Source: Macrobrachium rosenbergii
Lineage: Eukaryota; Arthropoda; Malacostraca; Decapoda; Palaemonidae
Assembly (NCBI RefSeq): GCF_040412425.1
Contig: NC_089744.1
Span: 42,986,099 to 43,050,098 of the forward strand
Direction: 5' to 3'
DNA length: 64,000 nucleotides
The notes beneath the pieces are model-generated. The model was not told where the DNA came from, did not search any database, and saw only the letters and a program-made list of their open reading frames with translations. The stretch's first letter is position 1, and each line of letters opens with the position of its first letter. The translations under genes were made by a program, and so were the position numbers. Below are positions 34,101 through 46,100 of the stretch, piece after piece.

Positions 34101-37100
34101 GGCTGACAGGTGCCAGCTGTGCTTGTTCGCCAGGGAGAAGATAGCAACCATTACTTGGTTTACTCGGCCTGATTTGGAGCCGCCCCTGTTGATGCAATGA
34201 ACTACCACTGCGCTGTCCAATACCAACCTGATATGAATCCGGTTGGGGGGCGGATTTTCTTCAAAGTTAGAAAGACCGCCATAGCTTCCAGGGTGTTTAT
34301 ATGGAACTGCTGAAACATTGTGGACCACGTTCCTTGTACTTTTGTTTTGGTGAATATCCCCCAGCCGCTTAGGGAAGCGTCTGTGTGAACAACTAGTGCC
34401 GGAGGGGGAAATTGAAGCGGAACTGTATTGGACAGGCCCTTGACCGAGGCCCAAGGTCGCAATCTTGTCTTTAAGATTTGAGGAATGGAGGAGACCTTGT
34501 CTCTGAGCTTGACATTGGCTCGACTCCGCCACACTCTGTTTATGTCTTTTAATTTCGCTTTTAATAGCAGGTCTGTCACTGAGGCAAACTGAAGAGATCC
34601 AGGACCCTTTCTTGGGACCGGCGGGATGCTGATGGATTTTTGAGGAATCTCTTGGTGAGAGATGCTATCTCTTTCCTCTTGGAAGGCGGAAGGGACAGCG
34701 TGTGAGATGACAGATCCCACTGGAGACCCAACCACTGAAACCGGGACTCCGGAGTCAGGACGGGACTTCTCTCTGTTCAGTTGAAAACCCAAGCGACTCC
34801 AGGAAATTGATGACTATGGACGTAGCTTTCTGACACTCCGGAACTGTTGGTGCCCAAATTATCCAATCGTCCAAATATGCTGCTAGGGATATCCCTTGAG
34901 ACCGGAGTTGTTGTACTACCGTGTCCGCCAGCTTTGTGAATATCCTGGGCGCAATGTTCAGACCGAAGGGCATGACCCTGAAGGAGTAGGCTTGATTCCC
35001 GAGTCTGAAACCGAGGAACTGAGAGAAGTTCAGCGCGCAACCGGGACGTGATAATAAGCGTCTGAAAGATCGATAGAGGTGGTGACGGCTCCACGCGGAA
35101 GTAGAGTCCGCACTTGAGCTACCGTAAGCATGCGAAATTTGTCGCATTTTATGTAGAGATTTAGACGCGACAGATCCAGGATCACTCTTTGCTGATCGGA
35201 GTCTTTTTGGGAACAGTGAATAACCTGCCTTGAAACTTTAGGTGCCTTACTTTCTTTATTGCTCGTTTGTTGAGCAATTCTGTCACATAATCCTTTAGGA
35301 TTGATGTGGGTGGCTGGTAAAACCTGGTTAGAGGAGGAGGGTCTTTGATCCAGCTCCATCCTAGTCCTTTGGACACAATGCTGTGTGCCCAAGGGCTGAA
35401 GGTCCATTGGTCCCTGAACCAAAACAGGCGACCGCCTACCTGTGTTCTCTCAGTGGGAGGGAGCGGGTTTATTCCCCTACCACGTCCAGGTCTTCCCCTT
35501 GGGGTGGTGTTGGGCTTCCCTCTATGGGGGGGCTTTGCCTCTTCCTCCCCCTTGCAACCCTATTAAGGCCGTGAAAGTAACCACGGCCCTCATATGTGGG
35601 GTTGTATGCCGGTGAGGCCACATAGGAGGGTGCAGCTGGTTGGACCAGCACATACTGTTGGGGGTGAGCCTTGGAAGTAGAAGGCTGGGCCACTGCCGAG
35701 ACCGGGACGGCTTGGACTACCGCCTGATGGTAGGGCCTCTTATGCCTCCTGAAGCGTTTACCTCCTCTCGATTGGGGGCCGGCCGATTCTGGGGTCTTAC
35801 GCTTATAGGCCGAAATGCCCCAGCGAGAACGAAGACTCTGGTTGGCCCGTGTAGCCTCGGCCATAACATTCGTGACCTCCTCTTCAGGGAAGAGGTTAGG
35901 TCCCCAGATCGAGCTTTTCACGAGCTTGTTAGGCTCGTGGCGGATAGTCGCATCGGCAAAGATGAACTTCCGACATTCCAGTCTGGCCATAATAAACTCA
36001 AATAAGTCAGACTGGAAGCCTGCCAGCAAGGATTTAGCCAATACCTGAAAGAAAGGTTCGTCCGAGCAGGAGACGGCAGTAGCTTCAGAAAGGCATACGG
36101 AGTTCAAGGATCGGGCTAACTTAACCCGAGCATCAAACTCTGCTTTCAAAAGAGCTTCCGGCAGCTTGGGGAGCTGCTCACTAAACTGCGTGGAAGCGCA
36201 GAAGGGGTCCAGCTTCCCGACCGTGAAAGTGGACGGGGCTTCCAGCCAGAACTCATTACTTCCTGGGAATACCAGGGAAGTAGGGTCTGTCTCCCTTAGC
36301 TGTGGTAAGGGATTACCATCAAAGCACGCTCGGGCCGTAGCCAGAGCGACTTTGTCCAAGCAAGGGGTGGGAAGGTTGTCTCCCAGGGCAAACATAGTGA
36401 AGTTGCCCTTGAAAGGAGTCAATTTTGTGTTGTCTGCCTGCCACTCCGTCAGAGTGCGCAGAAGAGCCGACTGAGCTTGGTCCCTAGGGACGATGACAGT
36501 CTCCCTAGGAACCTTGTCTGACCGAATCCAAGCTTCCTCCGTAAGCCTCACGAAGCCTGGGTAAGGGGGCAGGAGATCGGGGGGGAAGAACTCCAATTCC
36601 TCCAACCGTCTCGTGCCAAGACCATCAAGTGTCAGTTTGCCATCATGTTGATGGCCCGGAGTGCAAAACGCCAAGGGTTACCGACATCGAACGGCGGGAG
36701 GTCCGCAGTGTCGGGGATAACATACTGTGGTTCGGCTGGGGGTGGGTGAGCCATTCCCGCCAGTATGTTATCATGACTGGCCAACTTTTCGGAGATTTTG
36801 TTAAATCTCGAATCCAAGTCCTCCGTAAAACGCTTGTACAGCTGATTAGCAAAGGCCTCTGCGTCAAAAAGCAGGTTGGCGAGGAGGGCTTGGATTTTGC
36901 AGCCCTCTTACTCGCGCCTTTGCTGGAGGAACCAGACTTGCTCCCGGAGGCTACAGGCCCTGAAGACCTTAGCCTTCGACGGGGAAGGGCGATGCCTTCT
37001 TGGAAGTCGAGGACTTGTAGCCCTTCGCCTTCCATGAAGTCTTCAACTTCAACTTGGGGATAGCAGACGGAGCTCTATCACCCAAGGAGGAAGACTTTAC

Positions 37101-40100
37101 AAAACCTGCAAATGAAGAAATTGATGAAGCAGGGGAGTCAAATAAAGGGGGGCCCGCCCCAACAACCTCACTTACCTCACCACTTACCACCTGGTCCTGC
37201 TCTACGTTCATGGGTTCCAGATTGAGATCCATGGCGGCAACATCCTCCGAGACCTCAGCGTAGAGGATATCCACTTGGGGTGGCTGGGTCTCATCCCGGA
37301 TCTGCTGGATGATAGGGGTGGCAAGGTCTTCAGGCACTGCGGCCGCCACCCGTGCGCGGGTAGAGCAAGTCCCTCAACCTGGCGTCGAGGACGTAGGGCT
37401 TCCCGACGGAACGTTCCTTCCAAACCCAGCCACCCAGGCCCGGAGGGATTCCAAGGCAGACTTCTTGGAAGCTTCATCCGCCTGCAAGAAAACCAACAAT
37501 TAGCTAAGAACGAAAAACCATTCCGGAACTCATAAACAATATACCACATATAATATGAGGAGCATAAGGCAGGAGTAATGTAAAGACTGTCACTTACCGA
37601 CTCATCCTGGACAGTTGTGCAGAGAGCGAAGCAAACCTCACAACCATCAGGGTGCCAAACAACCAGGTCATCCAGTCGGACCGCACAACCAGCGTGGGTC
37701 CGGCAAACTACGTGACCGTAGGGTTGTTGGAGGGAGGCGGCACCCGGCTCCTCACAGCGAACAGTCTGTAAGTAAAACAGTACATGAACCTCCCACTCTA
37801 AGCAAGCTAAAGCTGGCGAGGCGGGAAACTCAACTGCAACCGGAATACTCCGGCGGAGAAGAACTCCCTAATCATAAACTGGGCCAATAAGCTCTAAATT
37901 ACCCAGAGTGGAAGGTAAATGTTTTCAGACCCCGGAGTACTCCGGGGAATGAAGGAAAGAGAGACCAGGAACCAACCATAAGGGCTGCCAGTAAAATAAC
38001 GGCGGAGCCCCTGGTATAGGACCGACTCACTTATGTAATGAATTAATAAAAATATTCCAAAGAGATAAACTTATCTAAAACAAAAACAAAAACAATAATA
38101 AGTGATGGTAAGAACTCAAGAGGACGGAAGGATCCGCTCCTCTCCAAATGAACAACCTTCGCCCTTACTTCCCGCCGGAGAAACAAGACAGGTAAAATGC
38201 TCGTATGATTCTAACATAGGCTGAAGCAATATGTTAACCGTATCAAGCGTAACCCGACGGGGAGACGACGAGTGATCTCGAACGGGAGAAAGTAAACAAA
38301 CCACCAACCCCAATACAGCGATGCTAGGGACGATATGGGAGGAGCGAATCTCTCAACCAATAGGAGAAGTCCCTGAACTCGGAGAAAACGCCATCTAGCG
38401 TCACCCGCACGAGTAGAGCAAGGCTGGAGAGGAGGAGGGGGGGGAGGAGGGAGGAGTAGGCTACCAGGAAGGAACAGGAGACGGGGAGAAGCTCACCCGC
38501 TCAACTGCACCATACCTCCCAGACAATGAATCTTGGAAGGGTGGAATGCTGGAAGCAACACAACCCAAGCCCGACTCTACCTAGGCGAAGCCTAATATGG
38601 TCCTAACCTTAACATAGGCTAGGAAAAAGGGAGGGCAAAGGGAGGGGAGGAAGCAACAGGGAGAGAAATTTTGTGCTGAGAACCAACCAGGATCGAGAAT
38701 GGCGGGCAAGGGGCGACTAGCCTAGAGGAAACACATCCCAAGAACTCGATTCCCCCAAAATGGAGGAAGAGGACTAAGGGGCTCACTCTGCCCACCAAAA
38801 ACGATCCCGGAGGAAACAGCAACAAAACTCCCTCAACCTGAACTCCTCACCCAGGGCAAGGGGATGGATGCAAACAGCCTACTCCACAAAAAACCATCAC
38901 TATAAAAACTAAAATGTGCTCAACAGAGAGCGTAGCCTACCCCGGGAAGCGGTTAGATCTGAGGCTGCCGCCAGCACCCGAGGTAAACAAACAACAAAAT
39001 AATAATAAAAATAAAACTAAAAACAAGAGAGCACCATCTTCAAGCAAAATAATTAGCCTAGTGAGACCAAAAATAACAGGAACCCAACCTGGAGGGGGAA
39101 CCTAGGATGGGGCATCACTCTCACCAAAGGCCAAGGCCAATGAAATAATTCATAAGGGGGAGCCACCGCAAGGAACCACCAGGAAGGGAACCAAAGGGGC
39201 AAAATTTATCTATAACGACGAGGAGACAACTCCAACTGAAAGAACAGAAGGAGTCGCCTCGCGGTCGACATGGCTGGCAGGGGACGCCGTGGCGACATAA
39301 TAAGATCTCAATATTTATGAAAATACGAGACCTTAACAGCCAAAATTCAGAACAAAACCCCACAAGAAGATGGTACTTAACTTGGAAATGGTAAAGCTGC
39401 TCGACGCCATCTCAGAAAGCAGAAAAATCCAAAATAATGGAGACGAGCACACAAAAGAAACAGAGATTTCACGTGCTAGAAAATGGAATGTGGTAGGTGG
39501 CGCTGGTGTCGCCGTCCTGGCGGGTGTTTGGTGTGGGAGCTGTAACGGCTCACCGCGCTGTTCCGGGGGTTTTGACAGGGAGAGATCTTTCGAGTAGGTT
39601 TCCGTGGTAGTGGTATTCACTCACCCCTCCTTATACCGACGTCTTCCTAGAAGACGCTCGACTGGGGGTAGTAACCCCAGCTTTCCTGAAAGCTCTTTTT
39701 CTCTGGTATATCTAGCAAGGTTATACCTAGAAATTCGTGCTGTAATGGAATTTCACCGGCTGACACGGGACTGGACTCAGAAAACTATTTTACCTTACCA
39801 AATTTACTGTATTACTACTACTACTATTATTATTATTATTAATCAGTAGATGAAACCTATTCATATGGAATAAGCAACCAGGGGCCACTGACTAGAAATT
39901 CAGGCTTCTAAAGAATATGGTGTTCACTAGGAAGAAGTAAGAGGAAGTAAATGGAAATACAGAATGAGGAGAGCCCACTTATTTAAAAAAAAAAAAGGGG
40001 AAAAAAAATTATAAATAGATAAACAGAAAAAATGTATTGAAATGCAAGGAGAATAGTATTACCCTAATACTATTCTTCTTGTATTTTATTACATTTTTAT

Positions 40101-43100
40101 CTATTTATCACATTTTCGCTTGAACTTCTGAAGTTCCAACTGCACGACATCCTCTGGGAGGCTGTTCCACAGTCCAAAGGTGTGAGGAATAAAGGACCCC
40201 TGGAACTGAGAAGCTTGACAGTGAGGCATATTTACTGCTTAGGCATATTTACTGCTTAGGCATATTTACTGCTTACTGGAGCTGCTGTTCAGTGAATCTG
40301 GTTACTCTCAGCAGATAAAGGAGATCATTGATCAATTGTGAATGTGAAAGATCTCTGTTGAAATACAACTTATGAAAAATAGACAAACAAGAGACCATCC
40401 GTCAATGTTCCAAGTCATAACTGCTACTATTAGGAGACACAAACTTACCACCATGAACCACTCTATCTAAAAGAGATAAATCACTGGCAGAAGCAGACAT
40501 CCACACCGGAGAACAGTATTCCAGTAAAGGAAGTGCAAATGACCTAAAACAGGTTGCACTGATCTTATCACTGTTATAAATATACGAGGCCTTACGAACA
40601 GTACCTAACTTTCGTGTGGCATCTGCTGAAACTTTCATTAGATGTTTCTCAAAAGTTAGATGTGCGTTAGAGAAGTTACACCTATAATAATTAAAGCTTT
40701 AGACTCAATCAGCAAAATCCCATCCACCTGAAGGGGAGCATATGGTGGGAAATCTGTACAATATCTACTAATCAACAATGTTTTCGTTTTATTGGAGTTC
40801 AGCCTTATACCCCACCGACTACACCATTCCCTGATCAGGTCCATGTCCTGATTGAGGCTCAGGGCAGCTTCATTTCTCATAAGTGGAGACTTTACTACAC
40901 CCACAAGTGTTGCATTATGGGCATACTGAACAATTTTATTTTCCTGGCCAACAACCATATCCCCCCTCAATTTGGGACCACCCTGACATGTTGAGGGGAC
41001 TCTTGAACCCCAGGAATCTGTTCCCGGGTTTGAGTCCAAGAGTCTCATATACCATTATATATTTCTTTGAATTAATTTTTGTGGAATTTTCTGCTTTTGC
41101 TAAAATTTATTGGACCTGATAAATAGGAAAAGATATCATAACTGGGATTGGGTTTATATCTGAAGCTAAACAGTGGGAACTTTGGTAGGACCATCAATTG
41201 CCCGATAATGTTCGGACCTGAGAGATATGGGGATAATAGTATTCTCGTAATACCTTCGGTCCTAGCAAGCGGTTTTGGCTTACACTTTGGCCACCATAAT
41301 CATGTTGTGCCATCCCCTGTGGGGTAGGGTAAGGACTCGGACATTTGGGAAGTTGGTTCTCACTTGTGCCATTGGTGAAGGAATAAACCCCATGAAAGGC
41401 TGAGAATATCTTTTTAAGGTTTTCAAGTTTATTTTCATTATTTTTTTTTTTTACCCCTCCCAAATCTTTATGTTGATGACTTCTCCAAAAATAAATTGAC
41501 AAAAAGCAGTAATAACAAATATCCTGATCCCCCTCCAGACTTACCCTCCCCTGGACCCTCAAGTCATGTTTCACTGATGACGACTTCAAGCAAGAGCACA
41601 GACTTCTCTAAGAAATCTTCATCCAAAAATGACATTTTTATGATAAAATAAAGTTTTATATATACTTACCATGTAATTACACAGCTATTGGTTCCCTAAC
41701 CTACGGCAGCTTAGAAATTCAAAATTTGTGCGGTGGCACTGTTATCGTTAGTGTGTAAGTGACAACGTACCGCCACCATCCGGGACTCGAGGAAACAAAC
41801 CAGCGGATCGCTCAATTCATTTTATGCTCTTATGTTCATGCAAGGGGAAGAGGGTGGGCTCCGATCATGTAATTACTTGGTAAGTATATACAAAACTTTA
41901 TTTTATCATAAAAATGTCATTTTTATATAAGTCACTTACCAAGTAATTACATAGCTGATTCCACATTGTAAGGAGGTGGGAAAGAGCATGGACATATTCT
42001 ACTCCAAAACATTAAGTAAGTAATGAGTTTGAACTAGAAAGGTCGCTAACATTGAATAAATGTTTGTTGTTTCCTTACCTGTTGAGAGAGCTGCTGCAGG
42101 ACGGTACTGCCTCTGGTCAGCGCTTCTCTCAACTTGTAGTGGATGTGACAGTATAGCCAAGGGTCGCCACTACATTAGTGGGAAACTTTGCAGCGGAGGA
42201 AGTACACCGTATGCTGACAAAGTTTTAAAAGATGCCCTTGCCCTGGGCGAAGACCAGAATACAAAATGAAAACACTGTCACCTACACCACAGAATAAAAC
42301 CATAAAACTCAACCATTATCAAAGATAAAGTACGAACTGGTGGGTACTCCAGGTACAATGTACCCCCAGCTTCCCAACGACTCAAAACCTTAAGTCAAGG
42401 CGAGTTGATAGCAAAGGAACAGATAGATTCCTCATGCTTCCTCTCCCAGCACCATGCCAGCCACAGACAAAGGTCCTAAAGTGCTACAATTTTCAAAAAC
42501 AGTTTCTATGTCCTTGAGGAAGTGTGAGGTGAATATGGACTTGCATCTCCAGAACGTCGACTGTAGGATTGAAGAAAGAGACAAGTTGTGTTTAAAGGCG
42601 AGGGAAGTTGCTACTGGCCTAATTTCATGAGCCTTAACCTTAAGTAGAGGAAAAGCTTCTTCCTGGATCTGAGAGTGGGCTTCTAATATTAATTCTCTCA
42701 GAAAAAAGGATATTGCATTTTTGGAGAGCAGGCGAACTGGGTTTTTAACAGAGCACCGGAGGTTGCTCGAAGGTCCTCTAATCTTTTCTGTCCTCTGAAG
42801 ATAGTACCTGAGGGACCTCACTGGGCATAGGAGTCTTTCTTCTTCCTCAGGTCCTAATATATCCATAAGGTTCTTGATGACGAAGGACCTAGGCCAGGGT
42901 TTAGAAGGGTCCTCGTTCTTTACTAGAAAACCAAGAGAAAGGGAGCAGACTGCGTCCTCTTGTGCAAAGCCTATTCTTTTGTCTATTGCTTGTAATTCGC
43001 TAACGCGTTTGGCAGTAGCGAGAGCCATTAAAAAGAGTGTCTTTTTCATGAGATTCCTGAGGGAAACGGAACGAAGAGGTTCAAATTGAGGACCTCAGAG

Positions 43101-46100
43101 CCACTTCAGCACAACATCTAAGTTCCAAGAGACGTTGGAAGAACTATCTTTCTTGGACATATTGAAGGATTTAATCAGGTCGGTGATATCTTGATTAGAA
43201 GACAGGTCCATTCCTCTGTGCTTAAAAACTGAGCTAAGCATTGACCTATACCCTTTGATGGTAGAGGTCGATAGCTTCCTGAAGGACTCTAGGAAAATAA
43301 AAAATTCAGCTATTTGGCTTATAGATGTCTCAGAAGAAGAGACGTTATGGCGGCTGCACCACCTTCTGAAGACTGTCCATTTTGATTGGTAGAGCTTTGT
43401 AGAAGAAGCTCGTCTGCATTTCGGAATTGCCTCTGCAGCTTGTCTCGAAAACTCTGACAAGGCGCTTGACAGTCTGAAGCCTGTCAGAGCCAGAGAGGAT
43501 AATCCTTGGTGGAATCTGAGAAAGTGGGGTTGTCTGAGCAGAGACTGTTTTTGTGGAAGTAGTCTTGGGTAGTCTACCAGGAGGCAAATCAAGTCTGAAA
43601 ACCATTCCTTGTTCGGCCAAAATGGGGCTACAAGGGTCATGGGAGGTGTTCTGATGCGTTGACAGCTTGTTGATTACTTTCCTGATCATTCCGAAGGGAG
43701 GGAAGGCGTACACATCTAAGTTTGTCCAATCCAAAAGCATTGCGTCCATGCTCCATGCCTGAGGATCCGGGACCAGAGAGCAAAAGAGGGGCAGACGGTG
43801 GTTTCTCGACGTCGCGAAAAGATCCACTGTGGTTTTGCCCCACAGTTTCCAAAGGTTGTCACAGACTACTGGATTTAAGGTCCATTTGGTTGGAAGGACC
43901 TGTTTGAGGCAGCTTAATTCGTCCGCAATCACATCCATTGTCCCTTGAACGAACCGGGTGACAAGAGAGACTTGGTTCTCTTCTGTTCACAGAAGGAGAT
44001 CCTTCGCCATCTTGTACATGGAGAAGGAATGAGTGCCCCCCTGTTTGCGAATATATGCAAGAGCTGTGATGTCCGCGTGTACTACAATCTTCCTGCTGCG
44101 AACCAGATCCGAGGAGTATTGAAAGCCCAGGTGAATTGCTCTCAGTTCCTTTATGTTGATGTGAGCATTCTGTTGTTCTGTAGTCCATGTTCCGGAGACT
44201 TCCCGATCTTCCGGAAGCGCGCCCCAGCCTAGGTTGGAGGCATCTGAATAAAACTGAAGGTCTGGGTGCACTGGGAGAAGAGACTTCCCTTCCCGAAGTC
44301 TTTTTCCGCACGACCACCACTGGAGATCCTCTTTGATTTCTGACATAATCTGGAAGATGAAAGAGTCTGGTTGGGTTTTTCTGCACCAATTCGCTTTGAG
44401 GAAAAACTGAAGTGGTCTCATGTGCAGTTTGCCTAGATTTACAAACTACTCTACTGAAGCAAGGGTTCCCAGAAGACTCATCCACTGCACTGCCGAGCAG
44501 GAAGGAAGAGCAAGGAACTGACTGACAGTCTGAAGCCAGTTCTCGACTCTTTTTGGTGACAGAAAAGCCCGAAAAGTCTGAGAGTTCAGTATCATCCCTA
44601 AATAGGGAATCTCCTGAGACGGAATCAGAAGGGATTTCTTTTTGTTTATGAGGATGCCTAACTCCTGTGTCAGGCAAAGAGTTCTTCTCGAGTCCTCCGT
44701 GCACTTTTCCTTTGACGACGAGCAGAGAAGCGAATCGTCTAGATATAAGCTGATGTTGATTCCCAGAAGGTGAAGCCAATTCCCCAGAGGAGCAAGGATT
44801 CAGGTGAAAACTTGAGGAGCTGTCGATAAACCGAAGCATAGGGCCCAGAACTGTCCTGTCCTGAAAAACGAAGCGTAGAAATTTCTGAAAGTCTGGATGA
44901 ACAGGGACGTGAAAATATGCATCCTGCATATCCAGGGTGACCATCCAGTCCCCCTGTTGTACTGAGGACATGACAGAGCGAACGGTCTCCATGTGAAACT
45001 TCGTCTTCAGTACGAACACATTCAAAGAGCTTCCATCCAGAAGGGGCCTCCAGCCCCCCCCGAGGCCTTTGGAACCACGAAAAGGCGATTGTAGAAACCT
45101 TCTGAGTGGAGCTCTAGGACTTCTTCCACTACTCCTTTGGAAAGGAGTTCGACTTCTTGAAAAAGGACCAAAAACTTCGTGGAACCTCTTGAGTACGCTG
45201 TCAAGGCGATAGATGTAGTTAACCCTTTAACGCCAACTGGACGTATTTTACGTCTACAAAAAGTTTTTTTTAAATATTCGCGGAAAAATACTTATTTTCG
45301 TTTGAAAAATTTTAAATCATTGCCTTGAGGGATGCTGGGAGTTCACGGATCACGCTGTTGTTTTGTTTCAAGCGTGACCCAGCTGCACATCTTGTAATTT
45401 CTTTTCTTATCCCAAAAGAAAGTATCAGCTAACTCTGCTGAAAATCTCAGAAATTCTTTAGTCACTTTGTCGTAATTTTTGTACCTTTTATATTAGCGTT
45501 TACATAAAGTTTTATATATGAAAATGTGCGCAATTTCATGTAGAATACAACAAAAAATAACTCGTGGTTGTAGCTTTTATCAATTTTGACATATTTTCAA
45601 ATAAATCACGATAAATGCCAAAATTTCAACCTTCGGTCAACTTTGGCTCGACCGAAGTGGTCAAAAAATGCAATTGTAAGCTAAAACTCTTACATTCTAG
45701 TAATATTCAATCATTTACATTCATTTTACAACAAACGAGAAGTCTCTAGCACAATATTTTGATTTATGGTGAATTTTTGAAAAAACTTTTTCCTTACATC
45801 CACGCACGCTAACTCTGCTGAAAATCTCAGAAATTCTTTAGTCACTTTGTCGTAATTTTTGCAGAGTTTTGTATTAGCCATTACAAAACATTTTACATAT
45901 GAAAATGTGCGCAATTTCATGTAGAATAAAACAAAAAATAACTCATGGTTGTAGCTTTTATCAGTTTTGAAATATTTTCATATAAATCACGATAAGTGCC
46001 GAAATTTCAACCTTCGGTCACGTTTGACTCGACCGAAATGGTAAAAAAATGCAATTGTAAGCTCAAACTCTTACATTCTAGTAATATTCAATCATTTACC

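Larger units (their letters stand above)
31718..39784 (-). mobile_element. DIRS-A: tyrosine-recombinase retrotransposon with intact ends
   Basis: 8067 bp with inverted terminal repeats (31718-32051 and 39473-39784) and an internal complementary region (32112-32202). That region fuses the complement of the left outer edge to the complement of the right outer edge through a shared TTTT; each element edge has AAAA. There is no target duplication, as expected for recombinase-mediated insertion. Minus-strand coding order is gag, RT, RNase H, tyrosine recombinase. All are frameshifted, so this copy is not autonomous. It was inserted in the DENND6 intron 105 bp upstream of an exon. Confidence 0.9.

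Noticed and set aside
33842..34200. Plus-strand frames over DIRS-A
   Set aside because: Shadows of the minus-strand RNase H and connection region.
43859..45025. 388-codon minus-strand frame as a complete RT
   Set aside because: Only its first 60 residues are RT; after about 44860 the real RT and RNase H continue in other frames and this frame becomes a Ser-rich shadow.
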